From contig NW_014577308.1 of NCBI RefSeq assembly GCF_000485595.1, positions 132,449 to 195,907 on the forward strand: a stretch of DNA of 63,459 bases. The letters run 5' to 3'. A program made the position numbers and the translations under genes. The DNA is from Priapulus caudatus (lineage: Eukaryota > Priapulida > Priapulimorpha > Priapulimorphida > Priapulidae). Below are positions 21,812-37,179 of this stretch, in pieces. Under the pieces are notes generated by a model. That model saw nothing but the letters and a program-made list of their open reading frames with translations. It was not told the origin of the DNA and ran no database searches. Positions within the stretch are counted from its first letter, which is position 1. Every line of letters starts with the position of its first letter.

Positions 21812-24800
21812 GTAAGGCAAATAGCTTTAGTGGTGTAAACTGTGTCTTTGTATTCTATTCTTTGTGAAGTATAAAGCCATTATAACAATTCATTTTTAAT
21901 TATAAAAGCGCATGTAACGAGCAAAATATTCTACTAATACTACTGTGAATTCATTTCTAGGGAAATGGTATTCAATAAAGAGGGCAATTGTGTACATTTA
22001 CTGTCTTGTACGAAAGTGGAGGCATTCTGCTAAGTTACCAACAGGTGGACATTGCTTATTACTGGAAAGCAAATCTGGATATGCTGGATTGGAGCAGCCA
22101 CAACTCCTCTGTGACCATGCTTGCGTATGATACTGTCAAGAGTGTATAATATAGTTCTATATTATAAACTCGATCGTGATACTATAGTATTTATACATAT
22201 ATATATATAATCTTCCCAATGATGTTGGTTTATCGTCATTGTTATTTTTATAACCATGTTGGTTATTAGAGAACATTGTGTGGTACAGATAATAGACTAG
22301 TGGGATTTCTGAAAAATGTGAATGTTAGGGGCATTTTGGGGTAAAAGTTGGGAACCAGACTTTTGAACATAATTCGAGTATGCTGAATCCGATAAGCCCG
22401 GTTCCCAAGCGAAATTTTGAGTTTTTTGTCATCTAATTTGCATAAACAAAATGGCCACCAATTTGTCATTTTGGACCTTTCTTGGACCATTTTCTACAAT
22501 AACTCAATTTGTACCCAAGCAAGCAAAACTGAACAATAGAATGTATAGACACGTGTTTTGAAGATCAGAGAACAAGATAAACACATTTCCGAAGTAATAA
22601 GTGGTAAATATACTCATTAATATGCAAACTATTGGCCGCCATTAATTACAGAGAAATAATTTTGTTCCAATATAGACTGGTTCAATTTTCCAAACATTTT
22701 ATTTCATGAGGCAATTTTGAGGAAAAGCAAACAAATAGGTGTTTCTGAAGTGGATTTTCGTGCTGAATATGAAAAAAGTGTTTGTGTTTCCCAAATTTGC
22801 CTAATTGGTTCACTAATTAAGGTCAAAGGTCAATTAGTGCAAAATTCATATTTTTTACAAAATATGTTTTGTTTCTTCTCCCAAATACAGATATGAAAAC
22901 GATTTTTCAATATCTTTCATAATAAACCCTACACAATTCGTCAAAGTTTAGAAATTAAGGGAAAACATGAAAGAATTATTCACTTCATATGCGAATATCT
23001 CCTTAACGGTTTGGACTTTCTTTTTTTGCCATATTGGTTGGTTTCATATAGATTTTTTACAAATTACCAGGGTTGTCTAGCTTTTCTACATCTTTGGTTC
23101 AGCGGGACAGGGATATATCATGTTTGTATCACAGATTTTTAGCTCACCTTGACATCGTCAGGATGAGCTATTGCCATGGGGTGTGGTCCGTCCGTCCGTC
23201 CGTCAACATTTGGCTACGGTCAACGATAACTCAGGAACCGTTTGACCCACATGTTTAAAATTGCATATAGTTGTTACTCCTATGGGAGAGGTTTGAACGT
23301 CCTATTTTGGAGCACGCCAGTCGACCTACTTTGGTGCCACGTCCACTTTTTCGCAAAAATGGAAATGGCCATAAGTCAGTTCAGGTTCATCGGATTTTGC
23401 TAATTTCTGGTATGTGAATGAATAAGGACTGGCTCCAAAACATATACAGGTTTTGATATTTTTTTTTAATTATGCAAATTAGGTAGATTTCGGCAATTCC
23501 TCTATGCATTTCAGTGTCTGGATACGGTCAACGATAATTCAAGAACCGTTTGACCCACATGTTTTAAATTGCATACAGTTGTTACTCCTATGGGAGAGGT
23601 TTGAACGTCCTAAAGGACTGGCCCCAAAACATATCACACGGTTTAAAAAAATAATTAATTATGCAAATTAGGTAGATTTTGGCAATTTCACTATGCATTT
23701 CAGTGTCTGCCTACAGTCAATGCCATCAGATGGTATGCCAACAGATCTGAAACATTTATTTTCGCATCAAAAATTACTCATATATCATCATTATCAAGAG
23801 TATATAATGGGAGATATGCTATATAATGGGAGTTCTCCCATATATACTCTTGCTTTATATATCCCCCTTACCTCTTCTATCACACCCAAGGTGAGCTACA
23901 GTGTCATTGACACTTTCATTGGTAATTAGCCTGCTAATTAAAGTCAATGGTTTTATAAGGTGTGGTGCATAAAATGTGAAGCATTTTCAGTGATTACGAC
24001 AAAAATATGATGAAATGGGAGATTTTAGAATAAGTACTTTGGCTTTGTTGATAATTGTTTCATGATTAATTCTTATCGTTTTTAGGATTCATCATAAAGT
24101 AAAATTACTCTTAATGAAATAAGAGGCTTTAATTTGCTTCAGGCATTTGATTCCATGTATATTGGTGGATTGGATCGTCATGGCAACTGGTTAGTTGCAC
24201 GCATTACACGGCTTCCGGGCAGAACTGCTGAGGTATAGTCCTAGGATTTAGTTTACAATAATTGATTTTTACATCTTATGTAAGATCCTTGTTCTTGAGT
24301 GGTATAACCTACTTTGATCCGGTTATCCTTAAGTGCAATACATTGTGATCTATGACCATTTTTGTTGACGGTGATGGAGAGATTGTATGAAGGTTTGTAC
24401 CGCAGTTCATAACAAAGCCTGATGCACATTGAATTACACCATTCTTACATGTGTTTTTCTGGTCATATTATATGTACTTACACATGTGATACGTGCTTTC
24501 ATACGTCAAATATCAAACACGTTTGATTTCTGTAAATTCGAGGCAACAATAGAAAATTCAATGCTGGTGCAACATTACCGCAGCACGAAGTCAGTCACAC
24601 ATGAGGGTTTTCACTACGTAGCATTGTACAATGCAAGCACACACATATAAACGTACATGTATGTGACCATCTCGGCCCAATTCTTTCAAGTTTCTCCTCT
24701 ATCCCGTCTGTGTTGCTACCTTTTAGACATGAGCACGATGGCTCTCATGGGTGTTCTTTAAACTAATATCCTAGCTAATTTGGCTTTAGTGTGTGCTAAT

Positions 24801-27800
24801 TCATTAGCTGTTAACCCATGCACCTGGCCCAGCAAACGAGCTAGCATATGTCAGTGCTGACACTGTACTCAAACAGCTGGCTAATTTTTTTTGCACATCA
24901 AATATTTGCATAGTGCATTCGCTTTTTTGATGATAGTGCGATGGTAAGAATGGTTTATTATTCAGTGACCTTTTGAACTTTGTTAGACTGTGTGGTGTCA
25001 TATCTGTATTGTTGTCATGGTTTTCCCAGCTTCTCGACACGTGCACTTTTACAGAGGGCTGCCACTTTGATAAGGTTTAGGGGAATGAGCATAGTGTTGG
25101 CTGTCTATTGTGTAATATCTAACCAGTATTCGACTTTCTCCCTGCTGTAGGTGTGGCTGATGTTGAAGCTAGCTGATGGCCAATACTACCATTTTCCTAG
25201 CTTCCCTGACACCAGGGTGTACAACTGTGACGGGGAAAGCTTCACTGCCGGAGGATTGCAAATTGAATTGCTTAAACCCCTGATGAAGTGGAGGGTAACA
25301 TTTAATGGCCTGCTTAGGTATGTGGTTACATTTTTCAATGCCCTATATTGTATTTAACATATGTTCAGACATATTTCTAGCATTAAATCTTTTTTCCTTT
25401 TTTAAACGGTTGATATATAGTAATGGTATTATGGCGTTTTTTTTATTAGGGAAGGAGAGAGGAGTGAATGGAATGCAGACAATGAAGGAAAGTTGGTGCA
25501 TGTAAAGTTTGCTTTCATGTATGTATACTGGCTGCATTACATATTCTTGTGTATCACAGTGAACTAAAATCTATAGAGAGTTACGATATAGAAGGGTCCT
25601 GAATGACGACCATATTCTAAAAGTTTACAAGCTAAAAAATTACATAAATAAATGAATCAAAATAGGTAAATCGTCTAGCCAAATGTTCGTTAGTCAAAAA
25701 AGGTGTTGCGTCTTTACAGGTTTATAATGCATGTAAATGTATTTATACAACTGTTTATTAGTATACTTGGTATACAGTATTTTCATCAATGACAAAGTAC
25801 TAGTAGGAGGTTTAATTTACAAAGAAATTTAAATTTATTCATATATATTTTTTCTACTTTGATATGCCTTTCTTTTCCACTGACCTTTCTATTATTCCTA
25901 CTATATGGTTTTATTCCGTTATATGTGTCTATTCTATTACCTCTCCATCTGCTTTGTGTCAGTCACATAATTTTTCTTCTGCTCTTTCTATTGACTTCTG
26001 TTCGCATATGAGTACATTCATTATATATATTATTTGTGTGTCGTTTTATATCTTCTTTCTTTTCCTTTTTATCCTATTTTCTTTTCATTCTATACTTTGC
26101 TTACTTTTGTCATTAAATTAATAGTTTAGTTCTTGGTAATAACAATGACGTGACGGCAATTATGGAACAGAAATGTGCGACGTCGTGCGCGACGTCGCAC
26201 ATTTGAAACGCACGACACGTGATGGCAATTTTGGAACACCATACTAACTCCATGTATGTTCTTTCTTTGTATTTTTCTTTACATTCCTATTCATATTATG
26301 CTCGTCATTAATCCTTTATTATTGTCATTATATTAACCATGTTATACAGTTGGACAGCCCTTACTGGAGAGTTTTCTTACGACAATGACTATGACCCATC
26401 GACAATATCTGATGCAGTTGCTAGAGAACCATGGAGTGGAACGTTAAAGGATAATTTATTGAACGTTAGGTAATCATGGTTTCATCTTCAGGATCATGTG
26501 TATAGTGCACAAGCACAAGAACCTGTCATTAACATATGATTATGTACAAATTGTGCATTTTACACGGTTTCCTCCAATACCAGATGTAAAGTAAATCAAC
26601 AGAATTCGTTTTTAAAATCACTATTAGTAATGATACTATTTGCTTACCACTGTAGTAAGGTGAATCAGAGGTATGAGGTATGTGGACAGCTGCTCGGTAA
26701 ACTAACTGTGGAAGGTGAGGCAGAGAGAAAACTGTTACTGAGAGGAGTTAGGGAGCATTCCTTTGGCATTCGGGACTGGAAGACATACAACAGATACATT
26801 TCTACTTGGGGATACCTGAAGGTAGGTGGCTTAAGAGATTCTTAATCTGAATCTGGGCACTAATACGCATACGCATACCAGGCATGCACAGTGCTAACTG
26901 CATAGTGATGTGTAAATATCAATATATCTGGCGAAAGAATAGTCATCAATAATAAGAGAATTTTGTAATCTAGTAGCAATTTATTTATCACATTATCAAT
27001 GAACATTGAACTAATATTTGTAATCTTGTTTTTCTAAGGATGGAACTTTGTACTCACTTTCAGCCAGTAGTATTCCTGACTTTTTGAGTCAGTAAGTATT
27101 CTAAACATTCTCCTTTGCTGATTATAACATTTAGGAGGGATGTCGGGGGCAAATTTCTCTGCTTCATTTTATTCAGTCAACTTTAATAGAATTTAATAAT
27201 ATAGAAAATTACATTATGTTCTCATACTTAACTTATGAAGTACACTTTTTCACTTAATAATTTACACTTATATTGCTCTTTTGCATCGCTTCAGCATTGT
27301 CAGCGGATACATAGTCCTGCCAAGTGGGCAACGTTGTGTGCTGAAGTCAACCGACTTGCACTTGTCACGACTCGGGGAGTTTACACAGCCTCCTGATAAG
27401 TTTGACTTCAACGTTCTTGCAGGTTAACATTATATCAGCCTAATATAATTTTTACCAATCTTAATATAGAGACGTATGCAGATATTCTGACATGAGCTAT
27501 CACACATTGTCAGGATTTTATGTAACGTCGTGACAACTAACAGCGTTCGGAATTCTTGTGCTTCCAGGCCATTTCGATTGCACTATTACAACAGAAAAAA
27601 AGCTGGAGCAAATTCTCTACGTAGGAGAGAGATGGAGTGCCAAGATTCATGAACAGTTAACTGATGTAACAATAAATGGAGTCAATGGCTGGGGAGTCAC
27701 AGAGTACATGTACAGGTACGTAGAGTACTTATAACACATATTACCAAATGCTATGCGATTGATACTCTCCTAGCTTTTGTAACTATAACAGTTTCAGAAA

Positions 27801-30800
27801 ATTCATTAAAATATTTTACTAGTTGATACATTTAATATTATGTAGTATATGTAATACGTAATAATATTGATCAGTTCTTGTTTCAACACTTAATTACTAC
27901 CAGATGGAACCACATATAGCCATGCACTTAAGACATTTCAAAAAAGGATGTAGTCATGAGCTATTTGTCTCATAGTAATTGTACTTATAGGCCATTAAAA
28001 TGCGCTAATCGGGAAAGTGAATATTATGGCAGTAAGCTTCTTGTGGTGTTTTTCAATAACGTACATATGTGATCTATGACGAGAGTGAACATAACTAATT
28101 ATTGAACACTGGACTTTAAATAGAAACAAAGATGGAATAGATTGGTTCATAACCTTTGCAGTAATTATGTGAAATGTAATAAGTAAATCACATTAGCATA
28201 TGTGTAACATTACCATGAAGTGTTTTGTCAGCGTTATTATGAGACATGAAGTACAAGGTTCCCAAGTCTGTTAGGGCTGTGTTGGGCATTAATGGTCACA
28301 TATACCATTATTGTTGTGGGCCTGTGGCTCATGTCTGAAACCCAAGATCACCTTTGCACCATTTTACATTGCTGCAGGCATGAAGGGTCATGTCCAGTAC
28401 CTGTGGACAAATCAACTCCCATGTTAAAAGAACCAGGTAACTACTGGTTAGGAAATTTTAAAATGAGTCATACATTTATTTAACTTATGTATATATTTTA
28501 TTTCTGAAGAATATAGTCTACAGCTGTGATCAAACTTGTTTGCATAATATATTTATAATTCAACTTGCAGAATGCTTCCTTATTAATATTCATGTAGCTC
28601 GCTTTTTTAATTTACACAGAGATACAAAATGCTGACGTTTTGATACTGCCATTCAATGACCTCACGTGCACCGCATCCCAATTAGTTGGAGGCAAGGGAG
28701 CACAGCTTGCTTTACTAAGCCAATTTCCTGGCAAGGTATAGGCCTATGCATTGCATCACAAGTTAATCATAATTGTTATCCATGGATGTTAACAAGGATA
28801 TGCAGGCTTCTTGACGAAACTGAACAATTATGCTAGTGAAAATATATGCTCACTGCACATTTCACTTCGACCTTCACTGAGCAAGTGGTAAAATAATTGA
28901 GTTGTTTCATTGATCAAATGATTTTTGTTGAGTTATGCATGTCTGTGTAGTCAACTTACCACAGCCCTTTAATAGTTTTCTATGGCTTTTACATTAGTGA
29001 AATTTTATCAATATTTTCTTGCATCTAGCAAGTTTTCACAGTTATCCATAATACAAACAAAAATATAATGAATACAAATATTTCCATTGAAAGTAACAGT
29101 TGATGTTAAAATTTTGTTTAATTCTTATTTTGGCTCTACAGTTTCAGATTCCAGGTGGTTTTTGCCTAACTGTAGCTGCCTACAGACATCATCTGAACAT
29201 AAACAAGCAACTTGAAGACATTATCCAAGAGCTTCAACATGTGTCTTCGTAAGACCTAGATCTTTTTATTTTTACCAGAACAGAATGTCAATTTGTTATG
29301 GCCTAAACCTAATCTCCATAGGTCGTCATACGACTTAGTAGGGGCAATTTATGCCTCATTCTCCTCCATTCATGAGTATAAATTCGATTTCAAATAAGTG
29401 TGTATGTATCATGTGGTCCACATCAGTCTGCTGTATTCAGGAATGTCACGTGTTTCAGTGAGAGAAGGCCAGGAGATCTACATGAAATATCAAGGTCACT
29501 TGTGGAATCTTTTTTGAAAACACAGCTTAGTGCACAGTTGGTGACATTAATTCTGGGACAAATGACACAACTCTTTGGTGATGAGTGGGAGCAGAAAACA
29601 TTTGCTGTGCGTTCATCTGCGATTGGTGAGTTAATCAGAAATGTGTAATATGTATGTTGTAGAGAGTAGTGCTCTGGGCTGCTACAGATATATGTAACAT
29701 GCTGTTATAAAACCAACCTGGATTTGCCCTGAAAATATCAATTTTGATTAGAAAGAACAAAATTTGATTCATTAGTTAAAATTTTTGTCCGGAACATTAA
29801 AACATGTTTTTCATCTTAATCATTGCCACGGGATCAAATTATTGGACTTTTTAGTAGGCTACATTCAGTGTGGTCCACGAGGGGGTTTAACATGTATAAG
29901 GCCGACAGGTTTGAGTTTTGAGCCGACAGGTTTCAAAATCACTGACAGGTTTGGATTTCAGGCCGACAGGTTTGAAATATCAAAGCAAAAAACAACACAA
30001 ACAAAGCAAAATGCAACTGTACTGCACTGTCGAACGGGACAACGTACGCGTATAGTCGCAGCATGCGCTTGTAGCATACACTATTACAGTCTATTACACT
30101 TATTTACTATGTGCATGGGCTCCCACTTGTCGGGCAATCGAGTCATACAGTGCGTCTACGTCTTCTGAGCTGCTTGCTCTGATTCATGCGCGCGTGCCTG
30201 AGTGTGCATGCGTGCGTGCGTGCGTGTGTGCGTGCGTGCCTGCGTGCGTGCCTGTGTGTGTGCGTGTGTGCCTGCGGGCGTGCCTACGTAGACCCGTATG
30301 ATTATAGAATGGTAATCCATGGAAAATCATAATGAAATTCACATGTTTATTTTCGCGTGCCGGCACACTCGTGTGTCATTCCCGATTGTAGCTTTTTCCT
30401 CAATTCCAGGAAAGAGTTTTGCTGTCGCTGTCTCATAGTCCAGCGGTGCCCACCCTCTACATTTCAGTAGTGATTAGCACCACGTGACTGAAACAATTGT
30501 GCCCTCCCCCCGTACTTCAATCAATGCTGCCTTCAGCCAGCAGGCACGTACGCAGCATCGATGTGCACAGCCACAGCCACAGACGCGTACCTCGCGGGCT
30601 GCTTTTTTGGGCGACCTTTGAAAATATAATGTGAGAATGTCGTGCGATAGCGCCCTGGCTCAAAGGATGTTAGGAATATTACACAACTAGAAATTTCTTA
30701 GTTGTCTAATCAGGCAACTATAGTCAAACGAATAACTTGTCCGACATAGACTTTCACTTGTCCTGAGCCTCATATCAGTATCAGCGTTGGTAACCTACAA

Positions 30801-33800
30801 GTTGCGAGTCAGGTACTGGGATAGTAAGCATTGCCAGATATTTATCATTCGCAACTTGCGTTAGTAAGTCAATGCTTAACTATTAACTTAACCTCTATGC
30901 TTAAATATTTTTCCCGTGAATTACCTGTCGTAAAAAAGGTTAAAATACTAGTTTGGCTGTTTGGGCCGGCTGACCGTACCTCTACCAAAGCCCTAGAGTC
31001 GACTGCTCTTGATCAGCAAGAAATATCGCCTATGTTTAACTGGTAACATCCCAGTTGGTCTACTCCTATTTCGCCTACACCCATTTTGCCTACTCCCATT
31101 TCGCCTACTCTCAGAATCGGCAATATTCCTATTTCGCCTACTCTCATTATGCAGTTGCGGATCCAGAAGTGCATGAATTCTAGGGGGGGTGGGGTGAATC
31201 ATGTGAGCTCAAGGGCCCCCTGGCCTCCTGGCTACGCGCCTGGTCGAAACAGCCTGGCCCTGGTTGTTCAAAAGTGGATAGCGCTATTCACTGGATAAAT
31301 CATTATCCAGTGAATAGGACTGAATTATCCACTTTTGAACAACTGGTTCAGTCCTGGTCATTACGTGCCTTAATCCAGTAATCCATGTCTTTCAAAGACC
31401 CAAATAAGATTTCTTTTCGCCAGTTTATAAACTATATATTGCTGTAGGTTATACTTTCGTTGCGGTATCTTGGCCGTAAATTTGGTACGAAGAAGGTTTT
31501 CTCATCCATTTTTTAATTAACAACTCGCAACTCGCAACTCGCAGCTCGCAATGCTACCCATGCACCCTATATCAATATAGTTTCACCTTACAGTATATTT
31601 ATTTGCATTTTTTGCACATTGCTTTATAACATTTTACTGGTTAAATTCACCCTAGTATACAAATTGAACAATGAAAAATGACTCATCACTCAACCCAAAT
31701 TATTTTGAAATATAGGTCATACATTTTGTGGAAAAATGCTCCAAAATAACGCTCAGATTGCACCAGAGAGCATCTAAAACCCCTGAGCTTCCTAGGGCCC
31801 TAAGGCCGGCCCTGGACCCCGGCCACCAGTCACTTCGCGCTTTGCGCTCCTAATGTGCGCTTCGCGCACATAATTTCAAATAATATTTAAAGTACTCCTC
31901 TAAAGTTCCCAGGTTTACATGTTTGAATTTTAGGTTGTGGACCACCCTGCTACATTTCTGCGTTACTCCATGAATATTTTGTTCCCCAAACCAAACCTGT
32001 GGCAATTAATTGTTCACTCAGAATATACTGTTATTGCTTTTTCTTTTTTTTATATACTACAGGCGAGGATGGAAAAGAAACATCATATGCTGGACAAATG
32101 GATACATTTTTAGGTGTCAAAGGATCAATTAAGGTAATAGCCAGTGATCAGGGGCTGTTGTCAAAAACATGATAAAGCTAACTCCAATGTTGATGCTAAA
32201 ATAGCACAATTATGACTTATATAATACATGGTAATGTCACTGGAATAGCGATGACAGAAATGCATTGATGAGAATGATTGCATGATTGGATGAGAACTGA
32301 TCACAAAAATCACATACATTTATTGTACATGAGTGGATGATATATGAATAATAACTGATGATAACCCCATGATCATGTATTATTCTATAGTATAATACAT
32401 AGTACACGGTAACACAAGGTGCACGTGTCATGTCTCATTACAGTATCAAAAACAATAAAACAAGAGCAATTAACATGGAAGAATCTCACATTAAAAGTTA
32501 TAACAACAACAGACAGTTTATATAGTCACATGTTCTCTAAAACCATTTGATATACTAAATAATATTAAAGCTTCTTTCTGTATTTAACGACAACATTTTG
32601 TTAATTTTTCCACCCACATTAATTTAATCAGGAGTATATAATAGAGAGTAGTAATAATCTCTATTATCTACTCCTGATTTAATCATATAAAATAAAATAA
32701 AATTGCATTTTCTGCATATAAGACGTGCTTTGAGACTGTAATGTGCTCCTTAAATGGAGAAAGCGTGCAGGGTCAGTGAGAAATCCCAACAATGGCTGTC
32801 ATGGTCAGAGCTATGTATGTTTATTGGGTCTGTGAGTGCTGCGGTTTCACATGGCTAACAGCAGGTTTAACGCATATGTGATACTGAACAACATATATCA
32901 TTGTACACACCCACAGATCTTTGAAGCTATCGTGAAATGCTGGGCTTCCTCATTTACATATCAAGTTGTGGAATACAGGAGGTTTGTTGCATATTTTAAA
33001 TGTTCTATTTAATTAATTACACCTTGCGTCAATGCATTATGAACCTTGGCAGATATGTATTTATATCTACTGATATTTGACATACTAGGTGTTGCTATGG
33101 CTAGTGACCAAATTAGATCAATGCTGATTCAAGCATATCTTATTGTATTAATTTTATATATTGGCTATTACTGTCATCACGTTATGTTCATGATAATACA
33201 TCATATTCAGGAACCATGGTCAGGTTATAGCAGCAGACGTGGGTGTCTGTATACAGGAGATGCTGAATGCAGATGTTGCTGGCGTACTCTTCACTAGAGA
33301 TCCAGTGTCTGGCAACCCTGGTGTCATGACCATCAATGCGTCATACGGAATTGGAGAGGTATGCCATTTATTTATGCCATTTCCATTCGTGCCATTTACA
33401 TACTGTAATTTGTAAAGTCACTTATTTTTGTTTATCCCATTTTTAGTGGTTTTGATAAAAAAACACATGTTCGTGGATTTTTAAATTTGTGGATTGAAAT
33501 CGTAGAACCGGCACTTGACATCTGTACATCATATTTCGTTCGGAACGCGTAAGTTCGTGGATTGATAGACCTACGAAATCCACGAAAATTGGTACCTCAC
33601 GAAAAAAAAGGAATTTACAGTATGTGACTTTACATTGGGCTAATTAATCAAGTTCTTTCATTTGCTTGTTGTGTTTTATTATGTTGTTGATAGCAACATT
33701 GTAAGCCTTGCCTGAAATTAATTGTTTGTTATGCTTGGTCATCATGCTTAGGCAGTTGTATCTGGAGCAACAGAGCCAGACACAATCTATCTGCAAAGAA

Positions 33801-35359
33801 GCTTCTCTAATAAGCTCAGCATCAAGGAGACTGTAGTGGGAAGGAAGGCAATGAAGATGATTGTAGACAGTGGTATGTGCATCATGTAAATTCCAAGTTA
33901 TTTTGAATGATATTCTTAAGCAGGACTATAGCCTATTTGATTTTAGAACCCAAAATCATTTTTACCTCCGCCAAGGGGTTGGCAGGAGGTTATGTTTTTA
34001 CTGGCGTGTGTTTGACTGTTTGTTTGTGGGTTTGTGGGTTTGTTTGTGTACAGCCTAACTGAAAAAGTTATGGACGGATTGTCATAAAATTTTCAGGATA
34101 GGTCAGAAATTGCGTAACTTAGAATTGATGAGATTTTCGTGGTGATCCGGATCCAATTAATTAATTAATAAAATTTTCAGGATAGGTCAGAAATGGGGTA
34201 ACTTAGAATTGATTACATTTTGGTGGTGATCCGCATCCAATTAATTAATTAACAAATTAATTAATTAATAAAAATTTTCACAGTGAGACAATTCAGCTGC
34301 CTTAGCGGAGGTCTGTGCTTTCCGAGTGCTCTAGTTAATAATGTTTTTAATGAGTTCTTGCTTACTCAGAATCTGGAGGCCTAGTGCAGGTTGAAATGGA
34401 GAATGAAGGTGAATGTTGCCTTCATGACAAAGTTGCCCTGGAACTAGGATATGTTGGCATACAGGTTCGTTTGCATTCAACAGCTTATTTGACACTGTCA
34501 GATTCAGCTTGTCAAATGGAATCACCATCCATTCATATTTATATATGTGTTTGTAAGTATTTCAGATACAAATGTTATGGATTTCACTAATGGTAGTCAA
34601 TACAAATTCGTGTTTATTATGAGCCAGTGTATACAAAAATGGTGAAGGGAGTCATAGCTAGTGCAGTGTACCATTTAGGTAATTAGCAGGACATATATAT
34701 ACTTTGATGGACCGATGGTTCCGTAATTATATAGTGGCAAGGTAATTGATACTTTTTTGGGTTCAAGAAAGGAACCACACAGGATAATCATAGACTAAAG
34801 GGATGGTGTTCTATTATTTATTACCTCCGCCAGGGGCGTGGCGGAGCTAGTCTTATGTTTTCACCGGCGTGCCATTGAGTGTTGGTTTGTGTGTGTGTGT
34901 GTTACCATGCACGTTTCAGTTCACTTCCGTTAGGTGCGCTGGCTGTAGACTCACAAACACAGGCTAAGGGGCAACCATGCACAGTCCTCCCCCACCTGCA
35001 CGCTCGCACTAATCTGGATCCAATTAATTTTTCCACTTAATTAATTAATTAATTAATAAAAAATTTCACATGGAGAGAATTCAGCTGCCTTGGCAGAGGT
35101 CTGTGCTCTCCGAGTGCTCTAGTTACATATAGTTTTAGCTGGTAGGCCTACATATGTATGTGGATCTGCGCCTGTGGGCGTGGATATGTGTGTATATGTT
35201 TATTAGGCATCATTTTCTTGTTCCTCCAAGATGTAAGACCAATTGCCTCTTTGCACCCACAAAGGTGAAAACCCTGCAGATTAAAACAAATGTGATGATG
35301 AATGTGTGTGTGCATGTGCATGTGCGTGTGAGTGTGCGTGTACGTGTGCACCTGTGCGA

Positions 35360-35390
<31 letters not shown>

Positions 35391-36558
35391 TGTGTGTGTG
35401 TATGTGTGTATGTATACACATTAACAAAACACATAGTATACAATAAATTGGAAATAACAATATTGCGAATTACAAGGCTATACAATTTTAATACTTAGGT
35501 CGAACAGTTGTTTGCATCGGAGCCACTAGACATTGAGTTTGCTCTGGAGGATGGTCAGATCTACCTGTTACAATCTCGACCAATCACATCCCTCAACATG
35601 GAGTCAGATTATGAGCTCATGCATGAACAAGATGGCCCATTGTTTATTGACAACGAAATGTTTACAACTGCCAACGTTGGGTAAACTAAGGCATAATGTA
35701 TAATCATGCCATGCAAATATTATTGCACATTTCGTATCTTTCTTAGTGTATGAAATTGAGCATAGCTAGAGTGGCCAACTATTTCACTCATGAATATTTT
35801 GTTTATTAGGATTTTTAGTTGATGATGATGGTAATCATGCTGCTATATGTTGTTAATCATGTAAAGGTAATTCAATTTTAGTAAGTACTATATTCATTGT
35901 ATTATGTTTTTTGTAGGGAGGTGATGCCAGGAGTTACTTCGCCACTATCAAATGACATCATGATTTCACAATTCGCGAAGTCGTCGCAGGTATATATATT
36001 CTGAGTGCATGGTGCAAGTTAGGTGAGGATTTGCAGTACATAATCTATGTATTTATTATCAACCTTATTAGCAAACATGTTGGTCTCTTAAGACCCTATC
36101 TAATTTAAATGCTATAAAGAACTGTTGGGAAAACTAAATATTTGCTAAATTATTTTACATTTTGTTTCTGTCCTATCATGTACTGCCAAAGTATGACATG
36201 TCTATTTTTGTATACATATTTTTAATTGTGAAGCTACATGACATCAGGAGTCTATCAATAGTCTATTGATGTCATGTCTAGTGAATGGTAATGTATTCTA
36301 ACATATATTTTTCTTCAGTATTGGCGAAGGGTTATTACAGGCTTTGGCCACAGATCTAGTGTCGAAACGATGATAACCTCATTTTGTAGACATATTTTCA
36401 TCAATATGTTAGGAGTAAGTATATTTTGTGCTTCTGCTGGCACTACCAACTGATAGATATGACACCATATACTCTCAAATGTGATTTATTTATGCATGCT
36501 ATAATGTAAGCTGACATACTGAATGATAATCAATTTTATCTTGTATCATGATATATAT

Positions 36559-36590
<32 letters not shown>

Positions 36591-37147
36591 TAGTAAAGTC
36601 ACACACGAACACCCGTGTAGATAAAAACAATCTCTAGGTATAGAATAAGGGTTAGGGTGTTTCAAATTTAATTGACAAGCTTTCGAGATTACATCTCTTC
36701 ATCAGGTCAGCAGACATTGGAATAGAATTAAAAAATCAAAAACAAATACAATGGCGTTATAAATATACTCAGGGGTTAATAATGACAAATGACCCTTTTT
36801 GTCATTATTAACCCCTGATATAATCGAAAAGGAATTAATCAAACAATTCGCACGTTGCCATGAACAAGGATGACGAAGGAACACACACGAACGCACGCAC
36901 GCACGCACGCACGCACGCACGTACACAATGATGCAGTAGGTTACTTGCAATTTTATCACAAAATAAAAATGTGATACAATGGCCTCTACAATCACACGTA
37001 AAAAAAGTTTACGTTCATGCCTTTTGGCCTGAGCGTTGGCTGTTTGAAGCCAGGGGCATGAACGTAAACTTTAATTACGTGTGATTTTAGAGTCCACTGT
37101 ATCACATTTTTATTATGTGATAAAATTGCAAGTAACCTACTGCATCA

Positions 37148-37179
<32 letters not shown>

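Larger units (their letters stand above)
29626..32062. other. Intron 14 of gene 2
   Basis: About 2.4 kb of repeats: GACAGGTTT-containing units (29898-29972), a TGCG microsatellite (30188-30292), TTTCGCCTAC repeats (31069-31145), a MITE (31262-31347) and a CTCGCAA tandem (31522-31550). No exon is expected here, because gene 1 exons 1 and 2 are adjacent in the paralogue. Confidence 0.6.

Noticed and set aside
26171-26204. Member of the micro-palindrome family
   Set aside because: It lacks the CAGG-type ends and 7-bp direct flanks; kept as an unrelated hairpin.
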